DNA of 64,000 bases from Anaerolineae bacterium (GTDB lineage: Bacteria; Chloroflexota; Anaerolineae; Aggregatilineales; J027). The notes beneath the pieces are model-generated. The model saw only the letters and a list, made by a program, of their open reading frames with translations. It did no database searches and was not told the DNA's origin. The translations under genes and the position numbers were made by a program. The stretch covers positions 1 through 64,000 of the forward strand of contig JAJTXY010000015.1 in assembly GCA_021463865.1 (NCBI GenBank), written 5' to 3'. The stretch's first letter is position 1. Each line of letters starts with the position of its first letter. Positions 15,292-24,679 of this stretch are shown in pieces.

Positions 15292-16293
15292 TTACATTTT
15301 CAACCCGGATATAAATTGAATTGCGAGTTGTAGAGCTGCTACAGCCCCGCCATAATCGGACAATTTGGAAATTCCCCTGTTTAACAACTCTAGGGCCAAT
15401 TGAACACGGTTTTTGTCATCAGGATGGCGCTCGACTTCATCTATCAATGAGCTTAATTCAGGACTATCTAAACCTAATTCGACAAGCAGGCTACGCAATT
15501 CAGGGAATGATATTTGAAGGTTTTGGGTTTGTTGAAAGCTTCCGCTTCCAGTGTTGAAACCAACTGGGCCAAGAATGGGGCTTTGAATATTAATTTGAGT
15601 ATGCGTAGGTGGCGACGAATAATCTATGTCAGTAAAGTCATTTTCCACTGCATCAAACAAACTAGGCTGAAGTTTTACTCCAAGTATCTGTTCAGATCGG
15701 CTGACCACCAACAATCCCATACCAGCTAATTCATCAAAATATCGTAGTTCTTCGGGGGTTATGTGAATATCATTTTTCAGATCTAATGGCATAACACTCA
15801 TGATTGTATCCCCACCGCGAAGCAACATAAAATCGAGACTCACCCCAATTTTTCCAGCGACTTTATGTTCAACTAATTTACGGGCTAGGCTTTTTGCACT
15901 CTCCGCTAAATGACGATACTTCAGTTTAGTATTTTCTCCATTCGTAGATTGAAAATCATTTCTAACAATTTCTTTCAATTCCTCTAAAAGTAAAATGTTC
16001 CATCCCACCCTGCGCTCGTTAATTTGCAGCCCACGAGTTTTACTCAGCTTAGAATCAGTTTTCCTTCTTTCCTCCAAAACAATAAGTTTTACATGATGTA
16101 GTTCTTCTAGGCATTCCATCGGAATATCAAAATCTTCTGATGCTCCTTCACCTACAACATATGGAAGATAGCTTCCATCAATCAGTGTTTTGCCGCGTGC
16201 AGCAATTAACCATATCTTTTGTTTGACAGAACCATTATCCCAAAGTGTAACTAGTTTCCGGGCAGCTTCTTTAGCTTGAGGGGTCAGTTTCAT
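15292..16293 (-). CDS. Hypothetical protein, 333 residues, AT-richer than its neighbours
   Basis: I do not recognise this gene. The N-terminal part (1-200) is alpha/beta-looking with several Lys/Arg-rich helices and a central LDFMLLRGGDTIMSVMPLDL. After a small polar linker (YSSPPTHTQINIQSPILGPV), the last about 90 residues look like a separate helical module: QNLQISFPELRSLLVELGLDSPELSSLI and LELLNRGISKLSDYGGA with a hydrophobic end. Such C-terminal modules in this phylum often look like assembly or death-fold-like adaptors, but I have no firm match. It has no signal peptide or membrane helix. Codon use is AT-richer than murJ and the Hsp70 gene beside it, hinting at transfer. It may be a partner in a conflict system near the DGR, which is speculation. 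Confidence 0.6.
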   Translation of the reverse strand: MKLTPQAKEAARKLVTLWDNGSVKQKIWLIAARGKTLIDGSYLPYVVGEGASEDFDIPMECLEELHHVKLIVLEERRKTDSKLSKTRGLQINERRVGWNILLLEELKEIVRNDFQSTNGENTKLKYRHLAESAKSLARKLVEHKVAGKIGVSLDFMLLRGGDTIMSVMPLDLKNDIHITPEELRYFDELAGMGLLVVSRSEQILGVKLQPSLFDAVENDFTDIDYSSPPTHTQINIQSPILGPVGFNTGSGSFQQTQNLQISFPELRSLLVELGLDSPELSSLIDEVERHPDDKNRVQLALELLNRGISKLSDYGGAVAALQLAIQFISGLKM

Positions 16294-16535
16294 TTATTAT
16301 TTACCATGACCAGCTTTTATTCCAATTCGCATAATTATTATAATATAATCCCACCGTTTAGAAGAAACTTTCCATTCAAATCTATCCATCTGATCCATAT
16401 CCTGCCTGCCAACAACCACCATTTCGGAATAGAGACACCTAAAAATGTGTCAGGATGGGTCTTGAGATATTGTCGAAACTCCTCTAAAATGGAACGCCTT
16501 GCGCTCACCCTTTAACACCCTATGGAGGAAGTTCG

Positions 16536-18368
16536 ATGCGTCTGGGGATTGACTTCGGCACGACCAATTCAGCGGTGGCTCTGTACGACGGCGCCAATCT
16601 CTACGGGGTAGAAATTGACCCCACCAGCGAAAATTCTGATATTCTCCCTTCCCTGATTTACCTCACCCGCGAATACGATACTCATCTTGGCCTCGATGCC
16701 ATGCGCGAATATGCCAAACGCGAAACAGGCCGTTCGGTCAAATGGCGCAAAAAGCTCATAGGCGCATTTGAAGTCACGGTTGCCGGGTCGGGGAGTGGGC
16801 CAATCGTGTTTATGCAAGACGCCTACGCCTTTTATGATGATGCCGCCTTTGGACGCCTGCTCCAATCCGTCAAGACCGCCCTCCGCAACCCGACCTATCA
16901 AGGCACGCAGATTTTTGACCGCTTCTTTACCCTCGATGAACTGATTGCCATTTTGTTGAAATCGCTCCGCATCAGCGCCGAAACCCAATTTAACGAAAGC
17001 TGTACCGAGCTTGTGTTGGGTCGTCCGGTGCGATTTTCGCATGACCCCGCTGTTGACCGCCGCGCCGAAGAAGTCCTATTTAAGGCCGCACGTTGGGCCG
17101 GATTTGAAAATATCCGCTTTCAACCCGAACCGATTGGCGCGACCTTCCTCTATCACATCCACAGCGAAGACCGTCAGCGCGTGTTGGTGTTCGATTTTGG
17201 CGGCGGCACACTCGACTTTACCATTGCGGATGTCGGGGCAGGTATCGCGCCAGAAATCATCGCCACACACGGCGTTCTGGTCGGCGGGGATGATCTCGAC
17301 AAGCGCCTCATGGAATCGCTGCTGAAATATTTCGGGGCGGGTCTTAAAATCGGCAATCAACCGTTCCCCTATGAAATTCTGGATATGCTGCTCAATTGGC
17401 AGACCATGCCGGAAGTCAGCCGCCCCGAATACCGCGATGTCCTCTACGATTTCCGCCAGCACAGCCCCAAACCTCAGATCATTGATGCCCTCGAAACGCT
17501 GGTGAGCAACAAACTCGGTTTCGCCCTATTCAAAGAGATTGAGCGCGTGAAGAAGCAGCTTTCCACCGATATGACAGCCCGCCTAGAATTTCAGCATGGC
17601 CCCATCCACATCCGTGAAGTCATCACCCGCCCGCAATTTGAGCGCATGATTAGAAACGAAATCCGCGAAGTGGAAACAGGTCTCGTGGAGACATTGCAAA
17701 AAGCTAACATGACCGCCGAGGATATTGATGTTGTGCTGCGGACGGGTGGCTCGTCTATGGTTCCGGTCTTTATCCAGTTGTTGGAACGGCACTTTGGCAA
17801 AGCGAAAATTCACGAGATGCACCCGCTGATTTCGATTGTTGGCGGTCTGGGCATCGCGGCCTATGAAGGCTTTGGCCCCTACCCGGTTTATGCCCATCGC
17901 TACCCCTCCGAAGGCAATATCGAGACGGTAATCCGCAATGTTGGGGTCGTCAGTGGCAAACCCTATGAAATCTACCTACTGCATAACGGGGAACGCTGCT
18001 ATATTGACCAAGACACCGCCTTCAAGAAAATCCCCCTCCTCCTCAGCCGACTCCCCGCCATTCGCCCCGCCCAAGCCGATTATCAACTCGAAACTGATGA
18101 TTTCCTCGAATTTGAACTGGCGTATCCCTCTACCCTCTATGTAGCCTTTACGGGCACCGCTTCTTCATTCCCCAATTGGCTACGCGGCTGGGAACCCACC
18201 GACGACACACTGGATACATGGGATGAATGGGTTGGTCTCAAACGTTTTAAAATCTACACACAAGATTTCCCCGCTGGCAAAGTCACCCTCGGCAGCACCC
18301 GCGCTTATGGCTATCTCGGCAAAGTGAACCTTCAATATATGGTGTTCATCCAAGCCCACAGCGAATAG
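16536..18368 (+). CDS. Hsp70-family (YegD-like) ATPase
   Basis: A 610-residue Hsp70-like protein with the actin/Hsp70 fold in about the first 460 residues: phosphate 1 motif GIDFGTTNSAVAL, phosphate 2 motif VFDFGGGTLDFTIADVG and the adenosine motif LRTGGSSMVPVFIQLL. The C-terminal about 150 residues form a beta-rich part unlike DnaK's substrate-binding domain, as in YegD-type proteins. The start ATG has an excellent site (GGAGGAA, 6-7 bases). No DnaJ or GrpE gene is nearby. It could be a non-canonical chaperone or an ATP-driven protein switch. The gene is preceded by a 242-base spacer with no feature I can support. Confidence 0.85.
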   Translation: MRLGIDFGTTNSAVALYDGANLYGVEIDPTSENSDILPSLIYLTREYDTHLGLDAMREYAKRETGRSVKWRKKLIGAFEVTVAGSGSGPIVFMQDAYAFYDDAAFGRLLQSVKTALRNPTYQGTQIFDRFFTLDELIAILLKSLRISAETQFNESCTELVLGRPVRFSHDPAVDRRAEEVLFKAARWAGFENIRFQPEPIGATFLYHIHSEDRQRVLVFDFGGGTLDFTIADVGAGIAPEIIATHGVLVGGDDLDKRLMESLLKYFGAGLKIGNQPFPYEILDMLLNWQTMPEVSRPEYRDVLYDFRQHSPKPQIIDALETLVSNKLGFALFKEIERVKKQLSTDMTARLEFQHGPIHIREVITRPQFERMIRNEIREVETGLVETLQKANMTAEDIDVVLRTGGSSMVPVFIQLLERHFGKAKIHEMHPLISIVGGLGIAAYEGFGPYPVYAHRYPSEGNIETVIRNVGVVSGKPYEIYLLHNGERCYIDQDTAFKKIPLLLSRLPAIRPAQADYQLETDDFLEFELAYPSTLYVAFTGTASSFPNWLRGWEPTDDTLDTWDEWVGLKRFKIYTQDFPAGKVTLGSTRAYGYLGKVNLQYMVFIQAHSE

Positions 18369-18456
18369 CGAAATTTTACATTCGCGTAACACATCCTTAG
18401 CTGTTCTCAGCCTATAATTTGAATATCGTCACAATTGAGCAAACTGGAGCTATCCG

Positions 18457-18834
18457 ATGCGCCGACGAAGGATGGGCCGCCCGATGATGCGCCCGCAACC
18501 CACCCCTCACCGTCAACTTTTTATCCAACAGCTACGCGAGATGGGGTTTAGTCCCGACCCCAATGTGCGGAAACAGGCCATTGTTACACTCGATGGGTTA
18601 AAGAATCCGCGTGCCATCCTCGCCCTACGCAACATCGCCGAAAACGACCCCGACCCCGAAGTACGTGCGCTGGCCCAACAAAGCCTTGCCCGGAAAGTGC
18701 AAAATATCGGCGCACCCGGTCAAGCCTCTGCCAAAGTCATTTGGGATTGTGATGCCTGCGGGACTCGTGATATTGAAGGGGCGGCTTGTCCGAATTGCGG
18801 TTCATCCCGTCCTGATAAACAGGATTACATCTAA
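18457..18834 (+). CDS. HEAT-repeat plus zinc-ribbon small protein
   Basis: A 125-residue protein. It begins with a basic tail (MRRRRMGRPMMRPQP), then a HEAT/PBS-lyase-like repeat pair (NVRKQAIVTLDGLKNPRAIL and DPDPEVRALAQQSLARK), then a C-terminal zinc ribbon with two CxxC pairs, CDACGTRDIEG and CPNCGSSRPDK. The zinc ribbon probably binds one Zn. This architecture suggests a protein-interaction adaptor. The stop codon is directly followed by the ATG of the esterase gene, so the two are cotranscribed, and the Hsp70-like gene is 88 bases upstream in the same direction. Confidence 0.7.
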   Translation: MRRRRMGRPMMRPQPTPHRQLFIQQLREMGFSPDPNVRKQAIVTLDGLKNPRAILALRNIAENDPDPEVRALAQQSLARKVQNIGAPGQASAKVIWDCDACGTRDIEGAACPNCGSSRPDKQDYI

Positions 18835-19770
18835 ATGCGCCGTCGAAACTGTCTAAAATTCGCTCTGATTGTGCCGATTGTTGGCTGCATCGTTTGTGTC
18901 TTGGGTGCAGTAGGTGTGCGAACGATCTGGGGGCAAGGGCTGGAAACCATTCGGGTGGATGGGCGTGACCGCACTTATATCGTCCACACTCCCGATAGTT
19001 ACGAACCCGCTACACCGATTCCTCTGGTCTTGGTGCTGCATGGCGGTGGGGGTCATGCCGAAAACGCCCAAAAGATGTCTGAGATGAATGCCGTCGCGGA
19101 TCGGGAGGGCTTCATCGTGGTCTATCCCAACGGGACGGGGCGACTCACTTATCGTCTACTGACATGGAACGCGGCGGATAACTGTTGTGGCTACGCCCAT
19201 GACGAAAATGTGGATGACGTGAAATTTATCCGCGAACTGATTGAGCAGGTGCAGCAGGATTACGCCATTGACCCCAATCGCATTTATGTGACAGGCATGT
19301 CCAACGGCGGCATGATGAGCTACCGACTAGCCTGCGAGTTATCGGATGTAATCGCTGCCATCGCCCCCGTTGCTGGAGCGTTTAATTTGGCGGATTGTGA
19401 ACCCACCCACCCTATTTCCGTCATTATTTTTCATGGCACCGCCGACGAGCATGTGTTATATGAAGGGGGTGAGAGCCTCAAAAGTGTAGATGGTGAACGT
19501 ATTGACCAGCCTGTCTCTGCCGCTGTAGATTTTTGGACAGCGCATAATGGCTGTACCGCCGAACCTACCACTACCGAATCCGGCAGTATTGTCACGGATA
19601 CGTATACCGATTGCAGCACAGGCGCGGAAGTCACCCTTGTGACGATTGAAGGTGGGGGTCATGCGTGGCCCGGTGGCAAACGCGGCTCTCGTCAGGGGGA
19701 TGAACCTACTCAAGAAATCAATGCCAGCGAGGTGATGTGGGAATTTTTCGCGGCCCATCCTCGTGGCTAA
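18835..19770 (+). CDS. Exported PHB-depolymerase/feruloyl-esterase-like alpha/beta hydrolase
   Basis: A 311-residue alpha/beta hydrolase of the LpqC / poly(3-hydroxybutyrate) depolymerase-like esterase family. It has an N-terminal membrane segment or signal (about 8-28, FALIVPIVGCIVCVLGAV) and then the domain with the oxyanion motif VLHGGGGHAENA, nucleophile TGMSNGGMMSY (Ser), Asp in HGTADEHVLY and His in GGGHAWPGG. Enzymes of this family cleave ester bonds in plant feruloyl conjugates, PHB oligomers or other esters; the substrate is not clear. The gene starts right after the stop of the zinc-ribbon gene. Confidence 0.85.
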   Translation: MRRRNCLKFALIVPIVGCIVCVLGAVGVRTIWGQGLETIRVDGRDRTYIVHTPDSYEPATPIPLVLVLHGGGGHAENAQKMSEMNAVADREGFIVVYPNGTGRLTYRLLTWNAADNCCGYAHDENVDDVKFIRELIEQVQQDYAIDPNRIYVTGMSNGGMMSYRLACELSDVIAAIAPVAGAFNLADCEPTHPISVIIFHGTADEHVLYEGGESLKSVDGERIDQPVSAAVDFWTAHNGCTAEPTTTESGSIVTDTYTDCSTGAEVTLVTIEGGGHAWPGGKRGSRQGDEPTQEINASEVMWEFFAAHPRG

Positions 19771-19893
19771 TTTTCGCTCTCAGGATACTCTCAATAGCTC
19801 TCAAAAAGTATCCGGACTGCGCCCAAGCATAGATTTTCGCCCACCCCTCCGCTAGACTTGCGACTAAGTTCTGAAATTGGGAGAGCGAAAACT

Positions 19894-21063
19894 ATGCAAA
19901 ATGTGTCTATTATCGGCATCGGGCGCACGGCAGTTGGAGAACATTGGGAACTCAGCCTGCGTGATCTAGCACTCGAAGCCGTCCAAAATGCTATGCAAGA
20001 CGCCGGAATAAGTCCAAATGATGTAGATGCGCTGGTCATCGGCAATGCCCTGTCTGGTTCATTCAGCCATCAAGGGCATCTCGGCCCATTAGTGGCGGAT
20101 TATGTTGGCCTACGCGGGGTCGAGGCCTTTACCGTCGAAGGGGCAGATGCGTCTGGCGGGTTAGCGGTACGTCAAGGGGCATTAATGGTCGCCAGCGGCG
20201 CGGCCCGAACCGTAATTGTGTTAGGGATTGAAAAAGTCACCGATGTGGTGGGTACTGCGCGGAACGCCGCCCTTGCCGTCACCACTGATGCCGATTTTGA
20301 GGCCGCACATGGGGCGACCCCGATTGCGATGGCGGCCCTGTTAATGCGGCGCTATATGCACGAACACGGTCTTGAACTCAAAAACTTTGAGGGCTTTAGC
20401 ATTAATGCCCATGCCAACGGTGCAAAAAATCCGGGGGCGATGTTCCGCAACCTGATTAAAGCGGGTCGTTTCGCGGGAGCGCCCGTCGTCGCTGACCCGA
20501 TAAATCTGTTTGATGGTGCGCCGGAAGCTGATGGTGCTGCTGCCCTTGTCATCACGACCACTGACCACGCGCTAGATCGTGTCCCCGAACCTGTACAAAT
20601 TATCGCTAGTGCTGCTGCGACGGATACCCTCGCCCTCGCGCAACGGCCTGATCTGCTTTATCTCAGCGCGGTCAATATCGCTGCTGGACGCGCCTTTAAT
20701 CAAGCAGGTCGCCGTCCACAGGATGTCCAGATTTTGGAATTACATGATGCCTATACCGTGTTAAGCGCCTTGCAACTTGAGGCCGCTGGTTTTGCTGAAA
20801 CGGGACAGGGCTGGACACTCGCTGCTGATAACAAAATTGGGCTGAATGGCCCGCTGCCGATTAGCACGTTTGGGGGTCTCAAAGCGCGGGGCAATCCACT
20901 TGGCGCAACAGGGGTCTATCAAGTAGCAGAAATCGCCCTACAATTACGTGGTCAGGCCGGGGATAACCAAGTTGCCAATCCCCATCTCGGCATGGCCCTC
21001 AATCTGGGTGGACTTGGCAGCACCGCCGTCGCTCATCTGTTGGAACGGGCCAATAACCACTAA
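19894..21063 (+). CDS. Thiolase-like (SCP-2/archaeal-type) protein lacking catalytic Cys
   Basis: A 389-residue thiolase-fold protein. Start ATG 19894 follows GGGAGAG by a good spacing; the frame open from 19858 was not used because it lacks a ribosome binding site. Family markers are visible: SIIGIGRTAVGEHWELSLRDL, MRRYMHEHGL, EGFSINAHANGAKNPGAMF, the LELHDAYTVL motif and late NPLGATGVYQ. But position 85, where the archaeal type has the nucleophile in AC(A/G)SGG, is Asp (GADASGG), and the GHPxGATG His is Asn (N334). With both lost it may not condense or cleave acyl-CoA. Archaeal-type thiolases work with HMG-CoA synthase and a DUF35 protein; none is adjacent. It is followed by a terminator. 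Confidence 0.8.
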   Translation: MQNVSIIGIGRTAVGEHWELSLRDLALEAVQNAMQDAGISPNDVDALVIGNALSGSFSHQGHLGPLVADYVGLRGVEAFTVEGADASGGLAVRQGALMVASGAARTVIVLGIEKVTDVVGTARNAALAVTTDADFEAAHGATPIAMAALLMRRYMHEHGLELKNFEGFSINAHANGAKNPGAMFRNLIKAGRFAGAPVVADPINLFDGAPEADGAAALVITTTDHALDRVPEPVQIIASAAATDTLALAQRPDLLYLSAVNIAAGRAFNQAGRRPQDVQILELHDAYTVLSALQLEAAGFAETGQGWTLAADNKIGLNGPLPISTFGGLKARGNPLGATGVYQVAEIALQLRGQAGDNQVANPHLGMALNLGGLGSTAVAHLLERANNH

Positions 21064-21073
21064 TGACAGCCGA

Positions 21074-21111
21074 CCCGACCTCGTGAAAATCGAAGTCGGG
21101 TTTTATTTTTT
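21074..21111 (+). terminator. Rho-independent terminator of thiolase-like gene
   Basis: CCCGAC (21074-21079) pairs with GTCGGG (21095-21100), with TCG/CGA extending it, followed by TTTTATTTTTT. It ends the rightward gene at 21063 and overlaps the 3' end of the convergent gene at 21103. Confidence 0.8.
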
Positions 21112-21657
21112 GGTCTGATTTTGCTCCCGCGCCTGCCATTTTTCGGGAAATAGCTCCCATTCCCACATCAAGGGAGTAAATGGTTCAAGATAAACATGTG
21201 AGATATGTTCAGGAAGGCGAGCAATATACTCTTTAATTATCGGGACGCTCTCTTTCACAGGATGTTCCCGATATAAATAATTGATGTCAATGTGAAAATC
21301 ACAAGCTAAATCATTATAGTATTCATATTTGCCATCGGGTAATGTTATCGTTTCCCACCCAATCACCTGCTTCACCACAAATCCTGCCGATGCTAGGTCA
21401 TCCACAAACTGTAGCGCCTCTGTTGGTGGCAGGAGTTCTGCCGTACCTTGAATCACAAATTGACGGGAGCGATAGGCTTTTAGGAAGCGACTTTTATACT
21501 CATCTTCTTTTTCACCCCGAATTTTCTGCCAATATGCGCAATCTCTTAACCATTCATCCGTATCAGAATCATATTTCTCAAATATTTCTCGCCGACTATA
21601 TTTGCGAGGAATTAGCGGGAATAAAGCTGAGATGAAATTGTGAAGTCGCTTGTACAT
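21103..21657 (-). CDS. Hypothetical protein, 184 residues
   Basis: I do not recognise this gene. The 184-residue product looks cytosolic: basic start (MYKRLHNFISALFPLIPRKY), then an acidic, aromatic-rich part with KYEYYNDLACDFHIDINYLYREHP, and a late LPEHISHVYLEPFTPLMWEWELFPEKW. It has no signal peptide, no repeat and no metal motif. Its stop codon lies in the U-run of the convergent terminator. Composition is AT-richer than the flanking genes. It is transcribed away from the histidine kinase at 21827. Confidence 0.6.
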   Translation of the reverse strand: MYKRLHNFISALFPLIPRKYSRREIFEKYDSDTDEWLRDCAYWQKIRGEKEDEYKSRFLKAYRSRQFVIQGTAELLPPTEALQFVDDLASAGFVVKQVIGWETITLPDGKYEYYNDLACDFHIDINYLYREHPVKESVPIIKEYIARLPEHISHVYLEPFTPLMWEWELFPEKWQAREQNQTKK

Positions 21658-21744
21658 GCAGTACCTTTTTTCACTAATCTCTGATGTGGATTTAGCTTTC
21701 GTATTATATCACCAATATATTATTAGGTTCGTTTAATATATGCG

Positions 21745-21773
21745 TTGTCCGGTTGGAATAAAATCGCTATACT
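21745..21773 (+). promoter_or_regulatory. Promoter of the histidine kinase gene
   Basis: TTGTCC (21745-21750) and TATACT (21768-21773) are 17 bases apart and stand about 50 bases before the start at 21827. Confidence 0.55.
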
Positions 21774-21826
21774 TTAATAAATTATGGGTGTTGCGGGTCA
21801 TTTTTGAAGACTAAAAGGTACTATTT

Positions 21827-23614
21827 ATGTCATCCTCGCCACTTCATTCTTCCCTCTCCAGCCCAGATAACCCACCCCCGGACTCGATCCCTAGTATGCT
21901 TAAAACACTCTATTTTTTATCTATCGAGTTAGGCCGCATCCAAGACTTCGACGAACTGTTGTACCAAGCCATTGTACGGGGACGCCATGATTTGGGTATA
22001 GACCGTTTAGGTATTTTCCTTGTCTCAGATGATGGGCAAGAGTATCAAGGGGTCTACGGAACTAATAAGCATGGGGTTGTTCATGACGCACGGGCATCAC
22101 GTGGTAAAATCGCGGATGACTCGTTTTTTACGGCGCTTTTTAACACCACCGAACGGGTCACCTATCGGTTGAATGCCCCGCTATATGATTTCGGCGAACA
22201 AGTAGGAGTCGGGTGGAATACGCTAACCGCCATGTGGCATGGAGATCAGATTTTCGGGATTTTTGCTGCCGACAATTTACTTAACGGCGCACCGCTCACG
22301 CCCATGATGCTAGAAGTGTTGAACCTGTATGGCGCAATGCTGGGCCATCTCATTGCCAGACTCCGCACAGAACAGGCCCTTCGTATCAATGAGGAAAATT
22401 CTCGACGGTTTGGAGAGAATCTGCGGCGACTGCATGAAGTGACGATGCAGCTTTCCCTGCTAGATGATCTGAGTGATTTGTATCGGCAGGCCATTATATT
22501 GGGGCGCTCTCAACTCGGTTTTGACCGAATGGGCCTCTTTTTGATGGATGAAGCAACAAATGGGATCGTTGGCACTTTTGGGACCAATCCGCAGGGGGAA
22601 ATCTCTGATTTGCGTAATTATCGGCTACCCATTGCCCAACATGCAGGCGTTTCTGAGATGTTGGCAAATCGCAAATATGCTGAAATTTGGCCGGATATCA
22701 CCTTATTTGAGGCGGGCGTCCCTGTTGGCACAGGCTGGAATGCTATCGCTATCCTTTGGGATGGTGACCGTAGCATCGGTTGGTTGGCTTGTGACAATCT
22801 CATCCGCCAAGATGCTTATACGCCGCACATTCTAGAACTGCTGACCCTCTATGGAACAACCCTAGGACATCTCATCACCCGCCGACGCGCCGAAATCGCA
22901 CGAGGGGAAATGGCTCTTGAACGCGAAAAACTGCAAATGATGAGTACATTTGTCGCCAATATCTCGCACGATCTCAAAACCCCCTTGGCGGTGCTGCGAA
23001 ATTCCCTTTATTTGATTGACCACAGTACGGATGTCACCAAAAACAAGCAACGTATGGGCGTTATGCAGTCCCAAATTGACCATCTTGATCGTCTCATTCA
23101 AGACCTCTTACTGATTTCACGCCTTGAATATAGCCTGACGCTAGACACGACTGAGGTCAATCTCAATAGTCTAATTGAGCGTGCTATCCAAGCCATATTA
23201 CCCAGTGCCGAAGGCAAGCATATCTATCTAGAAGCGAAACTCGATCCGCAACTGCCGCTCGTGCGTGGTGCGGAACATGAATTGTATCGGGCCATTGTTA
23301 ACCTCATCGAAAATGCGGTGAACTACACGCCTGACAATGGCACAATTGAGATGAAAAGCTATGCAGACACCGATACCGTTCACTTCAAACTTTCAGATAC
23401 AGGCATCGGTATCAGTCGGCAAGATTTGACCCACATTTTTGACCGCTATTATCGCGGGGAAACAGCACGGGATATTGTGCATACGGGTACAGGATTGGGC
23501 CTGTCTATTGTCAAACGGGTGATTGAACTTCATCAAGGTGAAATTGAAGTCAACAGCGAAATGGGCACCGGAACGACCTTTCAAATTATGCTGCCTTGCG
23601 CTGTCCCGACTTGA
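21827..23614 (+). CDS. Soluble GAF-GAF sensor histidine kinase
   Basis: A 595-residue cytosolic histidine kinase. Two similar GAF-like regions lie at about 20-185 and 200-355; they share a repeated pattern (QAIVRGRHDLGIDRLGIFLVSDDGQEYQGVYGTN and QAIILGRSQLGFDRMGLFLMDEATNGIVGTFGTN) and GVGWN or GTGWN ends, so they come from a duplication. Then come a HisKA domain with the phospho-acceptor H381 in NISHDLKTPLAVLRN and a HATPase domain (N box LIENAVNYTPDNG, G1 box DTGIGI, F box FDRYYRG, G2 box GTGLGLSIVK). There is no transmembrane helix or HAMP, so it senses an internal signal. No response regulator gene is adjacent, making it an orphan in this window. Confidence 0.92.
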   Translation: MSSSPLHSSLSSPDNPPPDSIPSMLKTLYFLSIELGRIQDFDELLYQAIVRGRHDLGIDRLGIFLVSDDGQEYQGVYGTNKHGVVHDARASRGKIADDSFFTALFNTTERVTYRLNAPLYDFGEQVGVGWNTLTAMWHGDQIFGIFAADNLLNGAPLTPMMLEVLNLYGAMLGHLIARLRTEQALRINEENSRRFGENLRRLHEVTMQLSLLDDLSDLYRQAIILGRSQLGFDRMGLFLMDEATNGIVGTFGTNPQGEISDLRNYRLPIAQHAGVSEMLANRKYAEIWPDITLFEAGVPVGTGWNAIAILWDGDRSIGWLACDNLIRQDAYTPHILELLTLYGTTLGHLITRRRAEIARGEMALEREKLQMMSTFVANISHDLKTPLAVLRNSLYLIDHSTDVTKNKQRMGVMQSQIDHLDRLIQDLLLISRLEYSLTLDTTEVNLNSLIERAIQAILPSAEGKHIYLEAKLDPQLPLVRGAEHELYRAIVNLIENAVNYTPDNGTIEMKSYADTDTVHFKLSDTGIGISRQDLTHIFDRYYRGETARDIVHTGTGLGLSIVKRVIELHQGEIEVNSEMGTGTTFQIMLPCAVPT

Positions 23615-23716
23615 TCAACCAGCAATAAATTCGGCTATTGGGAAGGTTGGATGGTCGTCGTGTTTGAATAGGATAGACGGCGTTGGCATTCTGTCAGTTT
23701 TTCGTCAGATTATATT

Positions 23717-23725
23717 TGGTATAGT
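23717..23725 (+). promoter_or_regulatory. Extended -10 promoter candidate upstream of glycosyltransferase
   Basis: TGGTATAGT (TGn-TATAGT) stands about 40 bases before the ATG at 23765. No good -35 box is seen at the usual place. Confidence 0.35.
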
Positions 23726-23764
23726 ATCATCAAGTCCCTATCTGACTTCACAAAGGCTGTTTTT

Positions 23765-24679
23765 ATGACTGACCTCGGCGTGGTAATCGTCAATTGGAAT
23801 ACCCGTGACCTGCTGCAAAAATGCCTTCAAACGGTCTTTGCTAGTGAAGGCTTGACCTATCAAGTCGTGGTTGTGGATAACGCCAGCACCGATGGCAGTC
23901 CCGATATGATACGCCAAGAATTCCCCGCCGCCACGCTCATCACCAGTGCAACCAATGATGGCTTTAGCATGGCGAACAACAAAGGGCTGCGTCGGTTAGG
24001 GTTGGATAAGGGCAAAAACAACCCCACTGCCCCACGCTATGGTTTGCTGCTCAATTCTGACACCGAAGTTCCCCCAACGGCCTTTGCGGCAATGGTGCAG
24101 TATATGGATCGGCCCGAACATCAAAACGTTGGAGCAGCGGGCTGTAAGCTGTGGCTGCCAGAGAATAAACTTGACCTTGCGTGCCGTCGCAGTTTCCCCA
24201 CCCCCGAAGTCAGTTTTTATCGCATGATGGGTCTTTCAAAATTGTTCCCTCACAGCAAACGTTTTGGCCGCTATAATATGACCTATCTCAGCCCCGATGT
24301 TGAAACCGAGGTGGATTCGGTGGTTGGCGCATTTATGATGGTGCGCCGTGAAACCATCGCACAGGTGGGGCTGCTAGATGAAACCTATTGGATGTATGGA
24401 GAGGATTTAGATTGGGCGTTTCGCATCAAACAGGCCGGGTGGAAGATCATGTACAATCCGGCGGTAACGGTGCTGCACGTCAAACGGGCATCCAGCCGCA
24501 AGAGCAAACGGGCGAAAATAGCCTTTACCGAAGCGATGGTGAAGTTCTATCAGGAGCACTATCGCCAAACGACCCCGTGGTGGCTGCACCTGCTGGTGAT
24601 GACCGGGTTGACGATCAAGGGCGGGCCGGCACACTGGTCAGCACGATTGCACAAACCCCACCCTACCGCGACAAATTGA
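23765..24679 (+). CDS. Family 2 glycosyltransferase (rhamnosyl-type)
   Basis: A 304-residue GT2 protein with VIVNWNTRDLLQKCLQTV, the nucleotide-binding VVVDNASTDGSPDMI, the DxD-like LLLNSDTEVP and the later GEDLDWAFRIKQAGW (the ED.D..R motif), and VLHVKRASS. It resembles WbbL-type rhamnosyltransferases that build surface polysaccharide. It has no transmembrane helix except a weak C-terminal hydrophobic stretch. It is the first gene of a three-gene rightward unit; its TGA stop overlaps the TTG start of the next gene (TTGA), so the two are translationally coupled. Confidence 0.88.
   Translation: MTDLGVVIVNWNTRDLLQKCLQTVFASEGLTYQVVVVDNASTDGSPDMIRQEFPAATLITSATNDGFSMANNKGLRRLGLDKGKNNPTAPRYGLLLNSDTEVPPTAFAAMVQYMDRPEHQNVGAAGCKLWLPENKLDLACRRSFPTPEVSFYRMMGLSKLFPHSKRFGRYNMTYLSPDVETEVDSVVGAFMMVRRETIAQVGLLDETYWMYGEDLDWAFRIKQAGWKIMYNPAVTVLHVKRASSRKSKRAKIAFTEAMVKFYQEHYRQTTPWWLHLLVMTGLTIKGGPAHWSARLHKPHPTATN

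Noticed and set aside
19858-19893. N-terminal extension of the thiolase-like protein
   Set aside because: TTG start lacks a ribosome site, whereas ATG 19894 has GGGAG upstream and fits the family start.
24388-24675. Upstream extension of the sugar transferase frame
   Set aside because: It lies inside the GT2 gene and reads as compositionally odd sequence. The TTGA overlap at 24676 gives a good start.
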